A stretch of 35,927 nt of DNA from an uncultured bacterium. GTDB taxonomy: Bacteria; Vulcanimicrobiota; CADAWZ01. Each line of letters begins with the position of its first letter. The first letter of the stretch is position 1. A program made the translations under genes and the position numbers. The stretch covers positions 1 through 35,927 of the forward strand of contig CADASF010000017.1 in NCBI GenBank assembly GCA_902790465.1, read 5' to 3'. The notes under the pieces are model-generated. The model saw only the letters and a program-made list of their open reading frames with translations. It was not told the DNA's origin and ran no database searches. Of the stretch, positions 16,671 to 25,234 are shown piece after piece.

Positions 16671-19229
16671 TTATTCTCCACCGACAAAAGAAGAAAGAAA
16701 TCTCAATTTAGTTTGAATTCCAGTATCTTTAAAAAATGGAACATAATCTGGATCATAAGTCAAATTTACTTTTGATGCAGTTATATCCAAATCTCCATCA
16801 CAGGTAATCAATGCTCCAATTATATCAAAAGCAGTAGCTCCAATATTAATCTTTATACTCCCTTTTTTGGAATAAACAGTACCGACTAATGATGTCTTAG
16901 AGACATAAATATCACTTGCTAATTTTTTTTCATCTTCTGAAAGAGCTTTTTTGGCATTATCAGTATCTGTCAAAGTAGCATTATTTGATGAACTTCCATT
17001 TTCTTCATTAACTGATTTAGCAAGTTCTAAATTTAGCTCACTATATGTCCCCATATTATCTTTTGTATATTCAGGTAATTCCCTTAAATCATATTGATTC
17101 TTATTTCCCTCTGATGTATAAATATTAGTTGTACCAAAATCAAGTTTTCCACAAAAATAATACTTTCCATTTACCTGTACAAATAGGTTAAAATCTTTAG
17201 CACTGTTAGTTCCTTCAGCGTGTGAAATATAAAACTCTTTATCACCTATTGATGTAAATTTTTTACGACATGAAGTAGTATTATCATTAAATCCAAAAAC
17301 AAATTGTAAATTACGATCTAATCCAGTATAATTATCTATATCGCCTTCGTTTTTTTCTATTAAACCAGTCATATCCTTAATAATTGATATTTTAGGACTA
17401 TTATCTTTATTAGCACCATTACCACCAGTATTTACACAAGGTATATAATAATGATCACCATTAATATTCAAATCATATAATTTATCAATATATTGAGCAA
17501 ATTCTGTTCCATCCAAACAAATTGGCGTACAAGTAATGCCAACATTAGATAAATCAGTAGTAAAAGAACTACTACCAGTTTCTTCATTTGTATTTATTGT
17601 GGAATCAACATCATCAGCAACTAATCCAAGTTCAAATCTCTTTATTTGATTATTTGAAAGAGTAGGCTCTGAAGAATTACTATTGTTAGAGTTAGTAATA
17701 AAATTAAATTGCCTTCTTAAACTTCTATTACTCAAATTTTTCGCTCTGTTTATGTTTATATCTTCTTCAGCATAAATAGTAACTTTTTGTTCTTTATCAA
17801 CTTCAAGTGCAGAACCTGCATTTATATCTATATTTTTACCTGCTACCAAATTTCCATTACCAACAACTTCACCTCTTATGTTTATGCTTCCCTTTTCACT
17901 AACAATACTTCCCTTATTCAACTGAAAATCAACAGTTGAAGTTTCCATTGAATATCTATTTTTATCAAACTTATCTATAACGACAAAATTTACATTGTCT
18001 GTTACATTGACATTACCATTTACTGTAATTGTTCTCGATTGAAAACCTGCTATATCAGATTTACCAAAACTAATTGCACTATTACTTGCTATATCAGCAT
18101 TACTAAGAACATCAGTAAAATTTTCATTTTTAATAGCATTTATCAAAGTATTACTTGCATTTTTTGCACCCAATTCTTTTTCATTTACATAAACCCATTT
18201 TGCCTTCATCTCATCTTCTGAAAAATCTCTGAGATATACATAAGAACCTGGGTCTAAAGAAAAAGAACTTAAAGTAGTATCAAGATTGCCTTTGGCATCT
18301 TGCATACTCAAATCATTTAAATTGCCTGTATCTATTATAGCCGTTTGACTTACTGAAAGGTTAGAAGCATGATTTGTATCTGTTATTGCAGATTTATCAA
18401 ACTTGCCATTTATTGTAACTTTATTTTTTAAATTCAACAAATTTTCTACACTACAATTGCCAGCAGTTAACTTGACATCTTTAGTACATTTTCCATCACT
18501 ATTAAAAGCATTTATTTGCCCAGGATATTTATCATCAACATGATATATATTCAAAAGATAATTATCATCTTTATAAATACTAGTATCCTTAACACCTGAT
18601 GTTATATTTATATCTCCACCAATAGTTGTTCCATTGTCAACAGCACTTGGTCCATTTGATGTCACAAAAGCCTCTACATATCTCACTGATTTTCCACAGA
18701 CACCTTTTGAGACAATATATACACTATATGGAGGAACATTTCTTCTGACGCCCTTGGACATATCTTTATCTATCTGAAATGTTGAATTAACATTATTTAC
18801 AGATAAATATTTGCAAGCAGAAGATGCATGTTTATAATTTGTATCACCACCATGATTAGCTACAGAATTATCTTTAAAAGAAACAGAAAATTTTGATTTA
18901 TAATCGTTATTAGATGTAGCTCCTATATATCCAATAAGATCATTATTATTGTAATTAACTAAAAATCCACTGGCAGGAGAATTTGGAACTTTCTTCTTAT
19001 AACCAGACAAAGAATATGTTCCAAAAGACTTGTCTTTCTTTAATTCCCCTCTAACAAAATCAATACCTGACAATGCTGCCATATATGCCTCTTCTGACTG
19101 CATTGAAGCAGTACCAGACAGAAGAGCCATTTTGCCTTGTGTTGCTATCAAAGTCGCAATCATGACAATGACAGTTACAAATAACATTGTCGTTATCAAC
19201 ACAATACCATGTCGATTTTTCCTTTGCAT
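16671..19229 (-). CDS. Large PilX/GspK-like minor pilin protein
   Basis: An 852-residue protein with a basic leader and hydrophobic segment, MQRKNRHG|IVLITTMLFVTV, resembling prepilin-type signals of PilX or GspK type, which lack the usual Glu at +5 (Thr here). After the helix, SGIDFVRGELKK is typical of PilX-like proteins. The remainder is rich in short repeated beta-strands (for example GSINIRGEVVGNGNLVAG), suggesting a beta-solenoid, and ends near a segment IIGALITCDGDLDI. That segment resembles IYGALVCG of the 627-residue protein upstream, so the two may be paralogues. The start is supported by GGGGAGTG 8 nt upstream. A probable promoter lies about 110 bp upstream, so it is transcribed separately from the gspF cluster. 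Probably a tip or minor component of a type II/IV filament machine, unusually large. Confidence 0.65.
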   Translation of the reverse strand: MQRKNRHGIVLITTMLFVTVIVMIATLIATQGKMALLSGTASMQSEEAYMAALSGIDFVRGELKKDKSFGTYSLSGYKKKVPNSPASGFLVNYNNNDLIGYIGATSNNDYKSKFSVSFKDNSVANHGGDTNYKHASSACKYLSVNNVNSTFQIDKDMSKGVRRNVPPYSVYIVSKGVCGKSVRYVEAFVTSNGPSAVDNGTTIGGDINITSGVKDTSIYKDDNYLLNIYHVDDKYPGQINAFNSDGKCTKDVKLTAGNCSVENLLNLKNKVTINGKFDKSAITDTNHASNLSVSQTAIIDTGNLNDLSMQDAKGNLDTTLSSFSLDPGSYVYLRDFSEDEMKAKWVYVNEKELGAKNASNTLINAIKNENFTDVLSNADIASNSAISFGKSDIAGFQSRTITVNGNVNVTDNVNFVVIDKFDKNRYSMETSTVDFQLNKGSIVSEKGSINIRGEVVGNGNLVAGKNIDINAGSALEVDKEQKVTIYAEEDININRAKNLSNRSLRRQFNFITNSNNSNSSEPTLSNNQIKRFELGLVADDVDSTINTNEETGSSSFTTDLSNVGITCTPICLDGTEFAQYIDKLYDLNINGDHYYIPCVNTGGNGANKDNSPKISIIKDMTGLIEKNEGDIDNYTGLDRNLQFVFGFNDNTTSCRKKFTSIGDKEFYISHAEGTNSAKDFNLFVQVNGKYYFCGKLDFGTTNIYTSEGNKNQYDLRELPEYTKDNMGTYSELNLELAKSVNEENGSSSNNATLTDTDNAKKALSEDEKKLASDIYVSKTSLVGTVYSKKGSIKINIGATAFDIIGALITCDGDLDITASKVNLTYDPDYVPFFKDTGIQTKLRFLSSFVGGE

Positions 19230-19346
19230 AAAATATCACTCCCCTATATTTTAATTTTTATATTTAAATATATTTATAAATTTTATTTCAAATTTTAATT
19301 TTATTTTCTGCCATTAATAAAATTAGAGTTTAGTTTATTTGTTTAC

Positions 19347-19374
19347 ATTATACCTCAATCATATTATAACACAA
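19347..19374 (-). promoter_or_regulatory. Probable promoter of the 852-residue PilX-like gene
   Basis: On the minus strand TTGTGT (19369-19374) and TATAAT (19347-19352) are spaced by 16 bp, leaving a leader of about 110 nt before the start at 19229. Confidence 0.4.
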
Positions 19375-19380
19375 AAACAA

Positions 19381-19422
19381 AAAAAAATCATCAAAAAATA
19401 AATATTTTTTAATGATTTTTTT
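19381..19422. other. A/T-only hairpin
   Basis: AAAAAAATCAT (19381-19391) is complementary to ATGATTTTTTT (19412-19422), with further A/T pairing inside. It could be a weak terminator between the gspF cluster and the next gene, but there are no G-C pairs to speak of. Confidence 0.3.
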
Positions 19423-19440
19423 ATAATATTATTTCAAATT

Positions 19441-19582
19441 GGGACTGTGAAAAAAGTATTTTTTTATATAATTTTCGTAAATTAACTCTTTGTGTTAGTT
19501 AATAAAAAAGTGCTTGAGATTGCCACGGTCGCATAGCTCCCTCGCAATGACATCGCCTCTATTTACTTTTTTTCACAGCCCC
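19441..19582. repeat. Terminator-like hairpin arms split by a REP-like half element
   Basis: The arms GGGACTGTGAAAAAAGTA (19441-19458) and 19564-19582 (reverse complement GGGGCTGTGAAAAAAAGTA) match the intact terminator at 16610-16646. Here they are 105 bp apart. Between them are a piece (about 19461-19501) similar, in reverse, to 16561-16598 and the right half of the composite repeat (19508-19556, GAGATTGCCACGG...CCCTCGCAATGAC). The gap between genes (19230-19704) otherwise holds only A/T-rich DNA and two copies of ATTATTTCAAATT (19428-19440 and 19681-19693). Confidence 0.65.
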
Positions 19583-19704
19583 TTTTGCAAATTAATTTTT
19601 AACCACTCAACTATAATTTTGCACTTTATTTTCTGAATGGCAGATAATTTTATTAAAATTTGAAATAAAATTTTAAAAATATTATTTCAAATTATAAATC
19701 TAAC

Positions 19705-21549
19705 TCAAATATCACTCCAAAATGTAAGCATTGGCACACCTATAGTTCTATTCAAAAAATCTATATTTTCAGCACTATAAGTTATATCCAAATAACTTAT
19801 ATTCACAGACTCATCATCAACTTCAAATAACTTATTTTTAAAATAAATATTAGAATCATCTACTTCATCATCAAGACCACACACAAGAGCTCCATAAATC
19901 TTCATCCTACACAAATCTTGTTCATTTGAATTCAATTTAGGTTTAGTCACAACCTTTAAACTCTTTCTGCAGGCCAAAGCCCCCTTAAAAACAGATTGTG
20001 GTGAATCATCTGTAAGCAGAACAGGTTTTAAATATATATTCTCATTTGAATATATAGCCAATCTATCTTCTGCAGATTCAATATAAGCCCCTGATAAAAA
20101 TATATTTCCCATTACGACAATAGATGTCTTTGTCCCCTTCAAATAAGGAATAGAACATTTCAAATCTTCTTCATTGGTATTACGATTGTTTATTCCCCTA
20201 AAATAACCCTTATTTTCTGAGCGAGCTATTAGATAATTAATATCATTTGTTGAAGTTCTTAAATTTTTGGAATCCCCTATCAATATAAGATCTCCATTTA
20301 TATAAATAGTACAATTTCTCGCCTCTATTCCAAATGATAAAAATTCTTCATTCTCTTCTTTCTCTGGTTCATCTTTAAAACAAGAAGGAAATGCAATTAA
20401 TGTTCCATCTATCGTATAGGCAGAATCACTCGACAAAGTTGGATTAGACATTTCTACTTCACAATTTGTCCCTGCCAACTTCAAATTTTTCTTTAAGAAA
20501 TAAACATTTCTATTCTTTCTCAACAACTCATTAATATGTTTTGACAAAGCAGAAGTTGTCTCTTTCATCCATTTTTTATCTTCTGTATTATATACAGATA
20601 AAAGATATTCATCTATAGTCATACCTTGTAAATATGATTTTATATTACCAATAACTTCAAAATTTAAAAGATAATCGTCAATAATTTTAGGTTGTGACTC
20701 TCTAAATAGAGAGACAATGGCATTATTTACCCCAGATGTATAAAATGTATTTTCTGTGTGAAGAACACTTCCCCTATGATTTTTCTCTGAATCAGAATCA
20801 AAAGAAATTCCAAGTTTCTTTTCATTATTATGTTGAAAACTATCTGCAACCCTGTATCCATTTTTTGCATAATTTGGATTTACTTCATAATTTGAAATCT
20901 TTTTTAATATCAAATCTCCATCAATTTTAGGTGGAAAACAATCATTATTTTTGACAGAAATACCAATATTTCCATCTTTATAATTTGAATATATATCTCC
21001 ATCAATTATACTTCCACTTCTTATATCAGCCCTATAATTTCCTGAAGAAAGGCAAAATGGCCATTTTTTTGATATTACTGCCCTAAAAACTTTTCGTTTA
21101 CTATTTGAAACAGCAGATATTTTCAAATCCATAGAATAAGCAGGCACATCATCTGATGAAAAACTTCCATAAAAATTACATTTTGAAGAATATTTACCAC
21201 CATTAAAATCCATTTTAACTTGGCAATCTCTATCTATCTCAAAAGAAGGATCAAAAGATGGATCAAATTCAAAATTTTCTCCTCCGAGAACTATATTTTC
21301 CCAATCTTTCTCCAATAAATTCTTTAATTGTGAAGAATTACTTTTGTATTGTTTAGCTTGAAGTCTGTATAAAATCTGTGCTTTTGCAGATGAAGATATA
21401 AAATTAAGACGGTTATTTAAAATTTCATCATTTGCAGAATTTAATATTATACAGGATAATCCAGCTATAGCAGATGCTATTGTCATAACAAGTGCTGAAA
21501 CTGTCAATACAAACATCATATTTCCTCTGTTTTTAATTTTTTTCAACAT
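19705..21549 (-). CDS. PilX/GspK-like minor pilin protein
   Basis: Starting at the ATG at 21549 (GGAAGG about 8 nt upstream and 2 nt after the preceding stop), the protein has 614 residues: MLKKIKNRGNMMFVLTVSAL, then a hydrophobic helix. This resembles PilX or GspK N-termini with no Glu at +5. A longer reading from 21588 would add 13 residues out of frame with good RBS context. The body is beta-rich with repeated segments such as NCTIYINGDLILIGDSK and IYSNENIYLKPV, and near the end IYGALVCG echoes the 852-residue protein downstream. Last gene of the cluster gspF - pseudopilin - pseudopilin - this. Probably a minor pilin with a large exported domain; no enzyme motif seen. Confidence 0.65.
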   Translation of the reverse strand: MLKKIKNRGNMMFVLTVSALVMTIASAIAGLSCIILNSANDEILNNRLNFISSSAKAQILYRLQAKQYKSNSSQLKNLLEKDWENIVLGGENFEFDPSFDPSFEIDRDCQVKMDFNGGKYSSKCNFYGSFSSDDVPAYSMDLKISAVSNSKRKVFRAVISKKWPFCLSSGNYRADIRSGSIIDGDIYSNYKDGNIGISVKNNDCFPPKIDGDLILKKISNYEVNPNYAKNGYRVADSFQHNNEKKLGISFDSDSEKNHRGSVLHTENTFYTSGVNNAIVSLFRESQPKIIDDYLLNFEVIGNIKSYLQGMTIDEYLLSVYNTEDKKWMKETTSALSKHINELLRKNRNVYFLKKNLKLAGTNCEVEMSNPTLSSDSAYTIDGTLIAFPSCFKDEPEKEENEEFLSFGIEARNCTIYINGDLILIGDSKNLRTSTNDINYLIARSENKGYFRGINNRNTNEEDLKCSIPYLKGTKTSIVVMGNIFLSGAYIESAEDRLAIYSNENIYLKPVLLTDDSPQSVFKGALACRKSLKVVTKPKLNSNEQDLCRMKIYGALVCGLDDEVDDSNIYFKNKLFEVDDESVNISYLDITYSAENIDFLNRTIGVPMLTFWSDI

Positions 21550-21551
21550 AA

Positions 21552-22241
21552 TTATTTCCTTCCATTCATCATTTCTGTAGAAGAACATAAATATTTATTT
21601 TTACCCTTGTCTGTCTTATATGAAATATTAACCGATATACAACCATCATTAAATTGATTAGGATTATCATAGCAAATAGATGTAATATCGTCTATAAGTA
21701 ATCGAATATATTTTCGATTAAAATTCAAAGAATCAACTGAATTTACTGCAAATTTATTTATAAAATTTGTTCTTTCATCGATATTAAAAATATTGTCATC
21801 TTCAACTTTTGGATATAATCTCATCAAATAAAGAGAAAATTCTTCCGATTTATTTTTTGATTTCACAGGATATATTACTGTAATATTACTCCAATTTACA
21901 TCTGAATTTATTGACCTTTTTTTAAAACCAACTTTATCACTGTTCATCCCCTTTGAAGTAACAGTTCCCTCTTCATCAACTGGCGAAATAAACGAAACGA
22001 CTTGGGATTGTTTAGAATCAAAAGATTGAGAAAATAAAATAGAAGATGAATCACATTTAGAAAATTCGGAATTTATGATTCTGAGTGCAACAGATATCTT
22101 CTTTATTTTCATAACAGAGGAATCAAGCTCACTCCAAATCTTTCCACTTGGAACTAAAATATTGAAAGTTATAGATAAAATAGAAACAGTTATAGCCATT
22201 GAAACAATTAACTCTGATATTGTAAATCCCCTATGTCTCAT
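21552..22241 (-). CDS. Pseudopilin, GspJ/PulJ-like
   Basis: Starting at the ATG at 22241, preceded by AAAGGTGG, the 229-residue protein begins MRHRG|FTISELIVSMAI: a short prepilin leader, cleavage between Gly and Phe, Glu at +5, and a hydrophobic core helix. A GTG at 22253 is a less likely start. The rest is a globular domain without recognised motifs, consistent with a minor pseudopilin. It sits 14 nt after the upstream pseudopilin and 2 nt before the PilX-like gene. Confidence 0.75.
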   Translation of the reverse strand: MRHRGFTISELIVSMAITVSILSITFNILVPSGKIWSELDSSVMKIKKISVALRIINSEFSKCDSSSILFSQSFDSKQSQVVSFISPVDEEGTVTSKGMNSDKVGFKKRSINSDVNWSNITVIYPVKSKNKSEEFSLYLMRLYPKVEDDNIFNIDERTNFINKFAVNSVDSLNFNRKYIRLLIDDITSICYDNPNQFNDGCISVNISYKTDKGKNKYLCSSTEMMNGRK

Positions 22242-22255
22242 ATTTAACACCACCT

Positions 22256-22810
22256 TTAAATAGAATCCTCTGTTCCCTTATATTTTAGAACTCTTCTTGA
22301 GTATCCAAGCCTTTTTATCTTTTTTGAAGAAGTAAAATCTGGCTCACTTAAATTATTTTCATCCCAAAATAAATCAACAGATATATCAGCAAGAAAAAAT
22401 GGCATAGAATCAATGTCATATTCACTCTTTACTTTTCTGTATGTAACTATATATTTAAATAAAATATCTGTTGTGTCTGAATGAAAATTAAATGTTCCTG
22501 AATTCATATCTTCAGAAGACTTTTGAAATATATTAAATCCCAAACTAAACTTTTCAGATGAATTCAATGCCTCATCAATAGTCGAATAATTTGGAATCAT
22601 TGTATTTGTCGAGAAAAAATTATTTGGAACAGTGTTTTCACACACAATATTTAAAATCTTTACAGCTTCTCCAGAAGCTATATGAAAATTTTCAGCATTA
22701 GATGAGGCTCTCAAAACAGAAGGTAACATTCCAGCGATAAAAAACATTACAATAGACAGCAAGAAAACAGAAACAGTTGTTTCCAATATAGAAAAACCCT
22801 TATTTTTCAT
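22256..22810 (-). CDS. Pseudopilin, GspI/PilV-like
   Basis: I place the start at the ATG at 22810 because GGGAGG lies 5 nt upstream and gives a normal prepilin leader MKNKG|FSILETTVSVFL with Glu at +5. An upstream reading from 22897 would add 29 residues lacking any RBS. The product has 184 residues: hydrophobic helix to about residue 30, then a small globular domain. It lies between gspF and another pseudopilin, as a minor component of the same machine. Confidence 0.75.
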   Translation of the reverse strand: MKNKGFSILETTVSVFLLSIVMFFIAGMLPSVLRASSNAENFHIASGEAVKILNIVCENTVPNNFFSTNTMIPNYSTIDEALNSSEKFSLGFNIFQKSSEDMNSGTFNFHSDTTDILFKYIVTYRKVKSEYDIDSMPFFLADISVDLFWDENNLSEPDFTSSKKIKRLGYSRRVLKYKGTEDSI

Positions 22811-22897
22811 AAATCCTCCCATAGTCTTATTTTTATTATTGGAAAATATTTTGATATAGATATAACCCAAATAATTGCGACACCAGAAAATAAACAC

Positions 22898-23938
22898 TTA
22901 TAACGATGACACCAAATTATAAATCGGTGTCAATAATCCACCTGCAAAAACTCCTGCAATTATCCCCATAAAAGAAGTTACAACAGGCTCAATCATCTTT
23001 TCATATCCAACTATCAAATTTTCAGCCTCTCTTCTATAAAAATCAGCCCCTATATCAAAACTATTTTCCAAATGTCCTGATTCTTCTCCCATTCTGATAA
23101 ATCCAGTCATAATTTTAGGCAAATACTTATCTGAGGCTTCAGCAAGAGATTCTCCATTTATTAGTGAATCTTTTATAGAACTTCCAATAGTCATCATAGT
23201 ATAATTTCCTGCAGAGGCACTTGCAGTATCAATAGAATCTAAAATATTTTCTCCACTCTTGTGCATTAAACTCATTATCTCACAAAGTCGAGTATAATTT
23301 TTGAATTTTACAAATTTTCCAAAAATTGGGCTATGCCACAAAAACCAATCTAAATGATATTTGTTATTTTTTGACCATTTCGAAAATAAATAACCAAAAA
23401 ACAATATAGAAATTATTGTTATTATTATATTTACAGGATTTGAAATAAAACGGCATAATGAATAGACAATATTTGAAAGAAAAGGAATTTTGCCTCCAGT
23501 TGATATTATAAAAGGAAAAAGATTATTGCATACAAAAACGGAGGCAATCAAAAATATGATCGAAGCAAAAGAGAATATTAAGAGAGGATATAAAACACCA
23601 GTTTGAAATCTTCTTTTCAATCTTATATTTTCTGTTATCAAATAAGAACATTTCAAAAGGACATCACTTAAACCATCTGAAAATTCAGAAGCTCTTATCG
23701 AATGAATTTCCGATTCAGAAAATTGTTCTGGATATTTTTCTAAAGAATCAGAAAAAGAATTTCCAGAAATTACACTCACATATATGTCTTTCACAATCGA
23801 ACACATATACGAGGTATATTGTTGCTCTTTCAAAATATCAAGGGCATTGGATAGACTTATTCCTGATTTTATCATTATAGAAAGATGATTATAAAATTCT
23901 GCTATATGATTTTCAGGAATTTTCTTTTTGAAGAACAT
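22898..23938 (-). CDS. Type II secretion / type IV pilus inner-membrane platform protein, GspF/PilC family
   Basis: This 346-residue polytopic inner-membrane protein contains two GspF domains: residues about 10-130 (FYNHLSIMIKSGISLSNALDIL) and about 205-330 (TRLCEIMSLMHKSGENILDSI). Each is followed by hydrophobic segments (about 115-145, 160-185, 315-340). The second domain retains the typical GFIRMGEESGHLENSFDIGADFY signature. It forms the platform that couples the cytoplasmic ATPase to pilin assembly. It is slightly short for the family (about 400). First gene of a four-gene unit, with RBS AAAGGAGG and a predicted CRP-type activator site upstream. The cognate GspE/PilB ATPase is not adjacent, unlike the usual E-F order. 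Confidence 0.9.
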   Translation of the reverse strand: MFFKKKIPENHIAEFYNHLSIMIKSGISLSNALDILKEQQYTSYMCSIVKDIYVSVISGNSFSDSLEKYPEQFSESEIHSIRASEFSDGLSDVLLKCSYLITENIRLKRRFQTGVLYPLLIFSFASIIFLIASVFVCNNLFPFIISTGGKIPFLSNIVYSLCRFISNPVNIIITIISILFFGYLFSKWSKNNKYHLDWFLWHSPIFGKFVKFKNYTRLCEIMSLMHKSGENILDSIDTASASAGNYTMMTIGSSIKDSLINGESLAEASDKYLPKIMTGFIRMGEESGHLENSFDIGADFYRREAENLIVGYEKMIEPVVTSFMGIIAGVFAGGLLTPIYNLVSSL

Positions 23939-23978
23939 ATTATAATTTTCCTCCTTTATTTGATTTATAAATAATATA

Positions 23979-23984
23979 ATTATA
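23979..23984 (-). promoter_or_regulatory. -10 hexamer of the gspF operon
   Basis: TATAAT on the minus strand. The implied transcription start is about 23972 and the leader is about 34 nt with AAAGGAGG near its end. There is no recognisable -35, fitting an activator-dependent promoter. Confidence 0.5.
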
Positions 23985-24005
23985 ATATGTTCGATTTTAA
24001 AAATA

Positions 24006-24021
24006 TGTGATCTAGATCACA
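24006..24021. promoter_or_regulatory. Perfect CRP/FNR-superfamily palindrome upstream of gspF
   Basis: TGTGATCTAGATCACA is a perfect 16-bp palindrome identical to the E. coli CRP consensus half-sites TGTGA/TCACA with a 6-bp spacer. Its centre (24013.5) falls 41.5 bp upstream of the start implied by the TATAAT at 23979-23984, the class II activator position. Confidence 0.65.
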
Positions 24022-24029
24022 AAATCGAA

Positions 24030-24118
24030 GTTTTTTTTGATTTTTTTTATTTTTTTTTGAAAAAAATATTCGAGTAGAGATTTTTTTTAAAATACAAATA
24101 CAATATTAATATTTTTGA
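24030..24118. other. Phased A/T-tract region upstream of the activator site
   Basis: Repeated runs of T and A (many of seven or more) make up almost all of this stretch between the activator palindrome and the terminator. It may be intrinsically bent or act as an UP-element-like region. No gene is present. Confidence 0.35.
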
Positions 24119-24135
24119 AAAAAATTTCGATAAAA

Positions 24136-24163
24136 AAAAGAGTGTGAAAACTCACACCCTTTT
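24136..24163 (-). terminator. Terminator of the kinase-FHA operon
   Basis: GTGTGA (24142-24147) pairs with TCACAC (24152-24157), extended by AAAAG/CTTTT on both sides. On the minus strand it is followed by a T-run. It separates the signalling operon (last stop at 24185) from the gspF operon. Confidence 0.75.
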
Positions 24164-24184
24164 AAAATTTATATTTTTTAAAAA

Positions 24185-25219
24185 TTATTTTTTCGATTCA
24201 TAATATTTTTTCTCAGCTTCTTTTATTTCATTGTGAATCTTAGCAGCTTCATCAAATTTTTTTGTTATAACGCAGAAATATTTTTCGATATATTTTTTGG
24301 CAATATTAGTAGGAACTAAACCAGGTTCTGTGAGTATATCACAAAAACTGTTCAAATCCTCATCTCCACAAAATGGAGGTTTTAAATTCTTTATTTTAAA
24401 GATTTCTTCTATTGTTGTCAAAGCAACATCTGTAGCTTTTAATTTTTTCCTCATTATCTCTCTTCTTACATCTAATTTTACGAGTATCAAAAGAGATTTT
24501 AACTCATCATTGTCTTCTGCTGAAAAAGACTTTCGCTCTTTTTCATTTCCATATTTTCTCTTATATAATTCAACTACTTTATCAGAAATTTTCCCTTTTC
24601 TTCCAACAGCAATGAGGAAATCATTAAAATCCTCAAATTCATCTGTACGAAATGATAAAAATTTATTTAAATAAGGTTCCAACTCTTCATCTTCTAAATT
24701 TTTTCTTTTAGCAGATGATTTCAACTCTTCCCTAAAACTGTCGATAAGTGAAAACAATTTTGACGATTTTTCCAAAACATCTTTTGAATTATTCTTTTTG
24801 ATTTTCTTTTTGATATTTTCAAGATTTATATCACTCAAAACTTTCTTTGATTCCATATCTTTTTCTTTTTTATCCATTTCGATATAATGAGTGATATATG
24901 CATGAAGATATTCTTCAAGAGCTTTTTTCATACGGGCTCTAACAGATTTTGCAGTAGTTCTTCCACAATCAACTATAGCAGCATTTCTCTCTCTTGCATC
25001 GCTTATAACTTTTTCGATATCAGAACATCTCATTGGTTCATGAATCATAATAGGAAAACTTAAACTCAAAGTTTCCTCTGGAATTGGAATATCAGCCATA
25101 TCCATTTTTACAGGAGATATTGTAAAAAATGAAGCATAATAAACTTTTTTATCATAGGAATTGTCTGTCCAATAAAATAAAGCCGATGCCTTTGGTGTTC
25201 CTTGAATAATTTTTATCAT
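24185..25219 (-). CDS. Unrecognised protein, third gene of the kinase-FHA operon
   Basis: I do not recognise this 344-residue protein. Residues 1-95 form a compact predominantly beta segment (MIKIIQGTPKASALFYWTDN, later LSFPIMIHEPMRCSDIEKVI) with a Cys-Gly-Arg (IVDCGRTTAKSVRAR) at about 93-107. The remainder is highly charged and helical with a coiled-coil-like character (ENIKKKIKKNNSKDVLEK; EAAKIHNEIKEAEKKYYESKK at the end is also helical). There is no signal peptide or membrane segment, so it is probably cytoplasmic. It begins 15 nt after the FHA gene and ends before a terminator, so it belongs to the same operon as the pseudokinase and the FHA protein and may act in that pathway (inference). 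Confidence 0.7.
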   Translation of the reverse strand: MIKIIQGTPKASALFYWTDNSYDKKVYYASFFTISPVKMDMADIPIPEETLSLSFPIMIHEPMRCSDIEKVISDARERNAAIVDCGRTTAKSVRARMKKALEEYLHAYITHYIEMDKKEKDMESKKVLSDINLENIKKKIKKNNSKDVLEKSSKLFSLIDSFREELKSSAKRKNLEDEELEPYLNKFLSFRTDEFEDFNDFLIAVGRKGKISDKVVELYKRKYGNEKERKSFSAEDNDELKSLLILVKLDVRREIMRKKLKATDVALTTIEEIFKIKNLKPPFCGDEDLNSFCDILTEPGLVPTNIAKKYIEKYFCVITKKFDEAAKIHNEIKEAEKKYYESKK

Positions 25220-25234
25220 AAAAAAATCTCCTTA

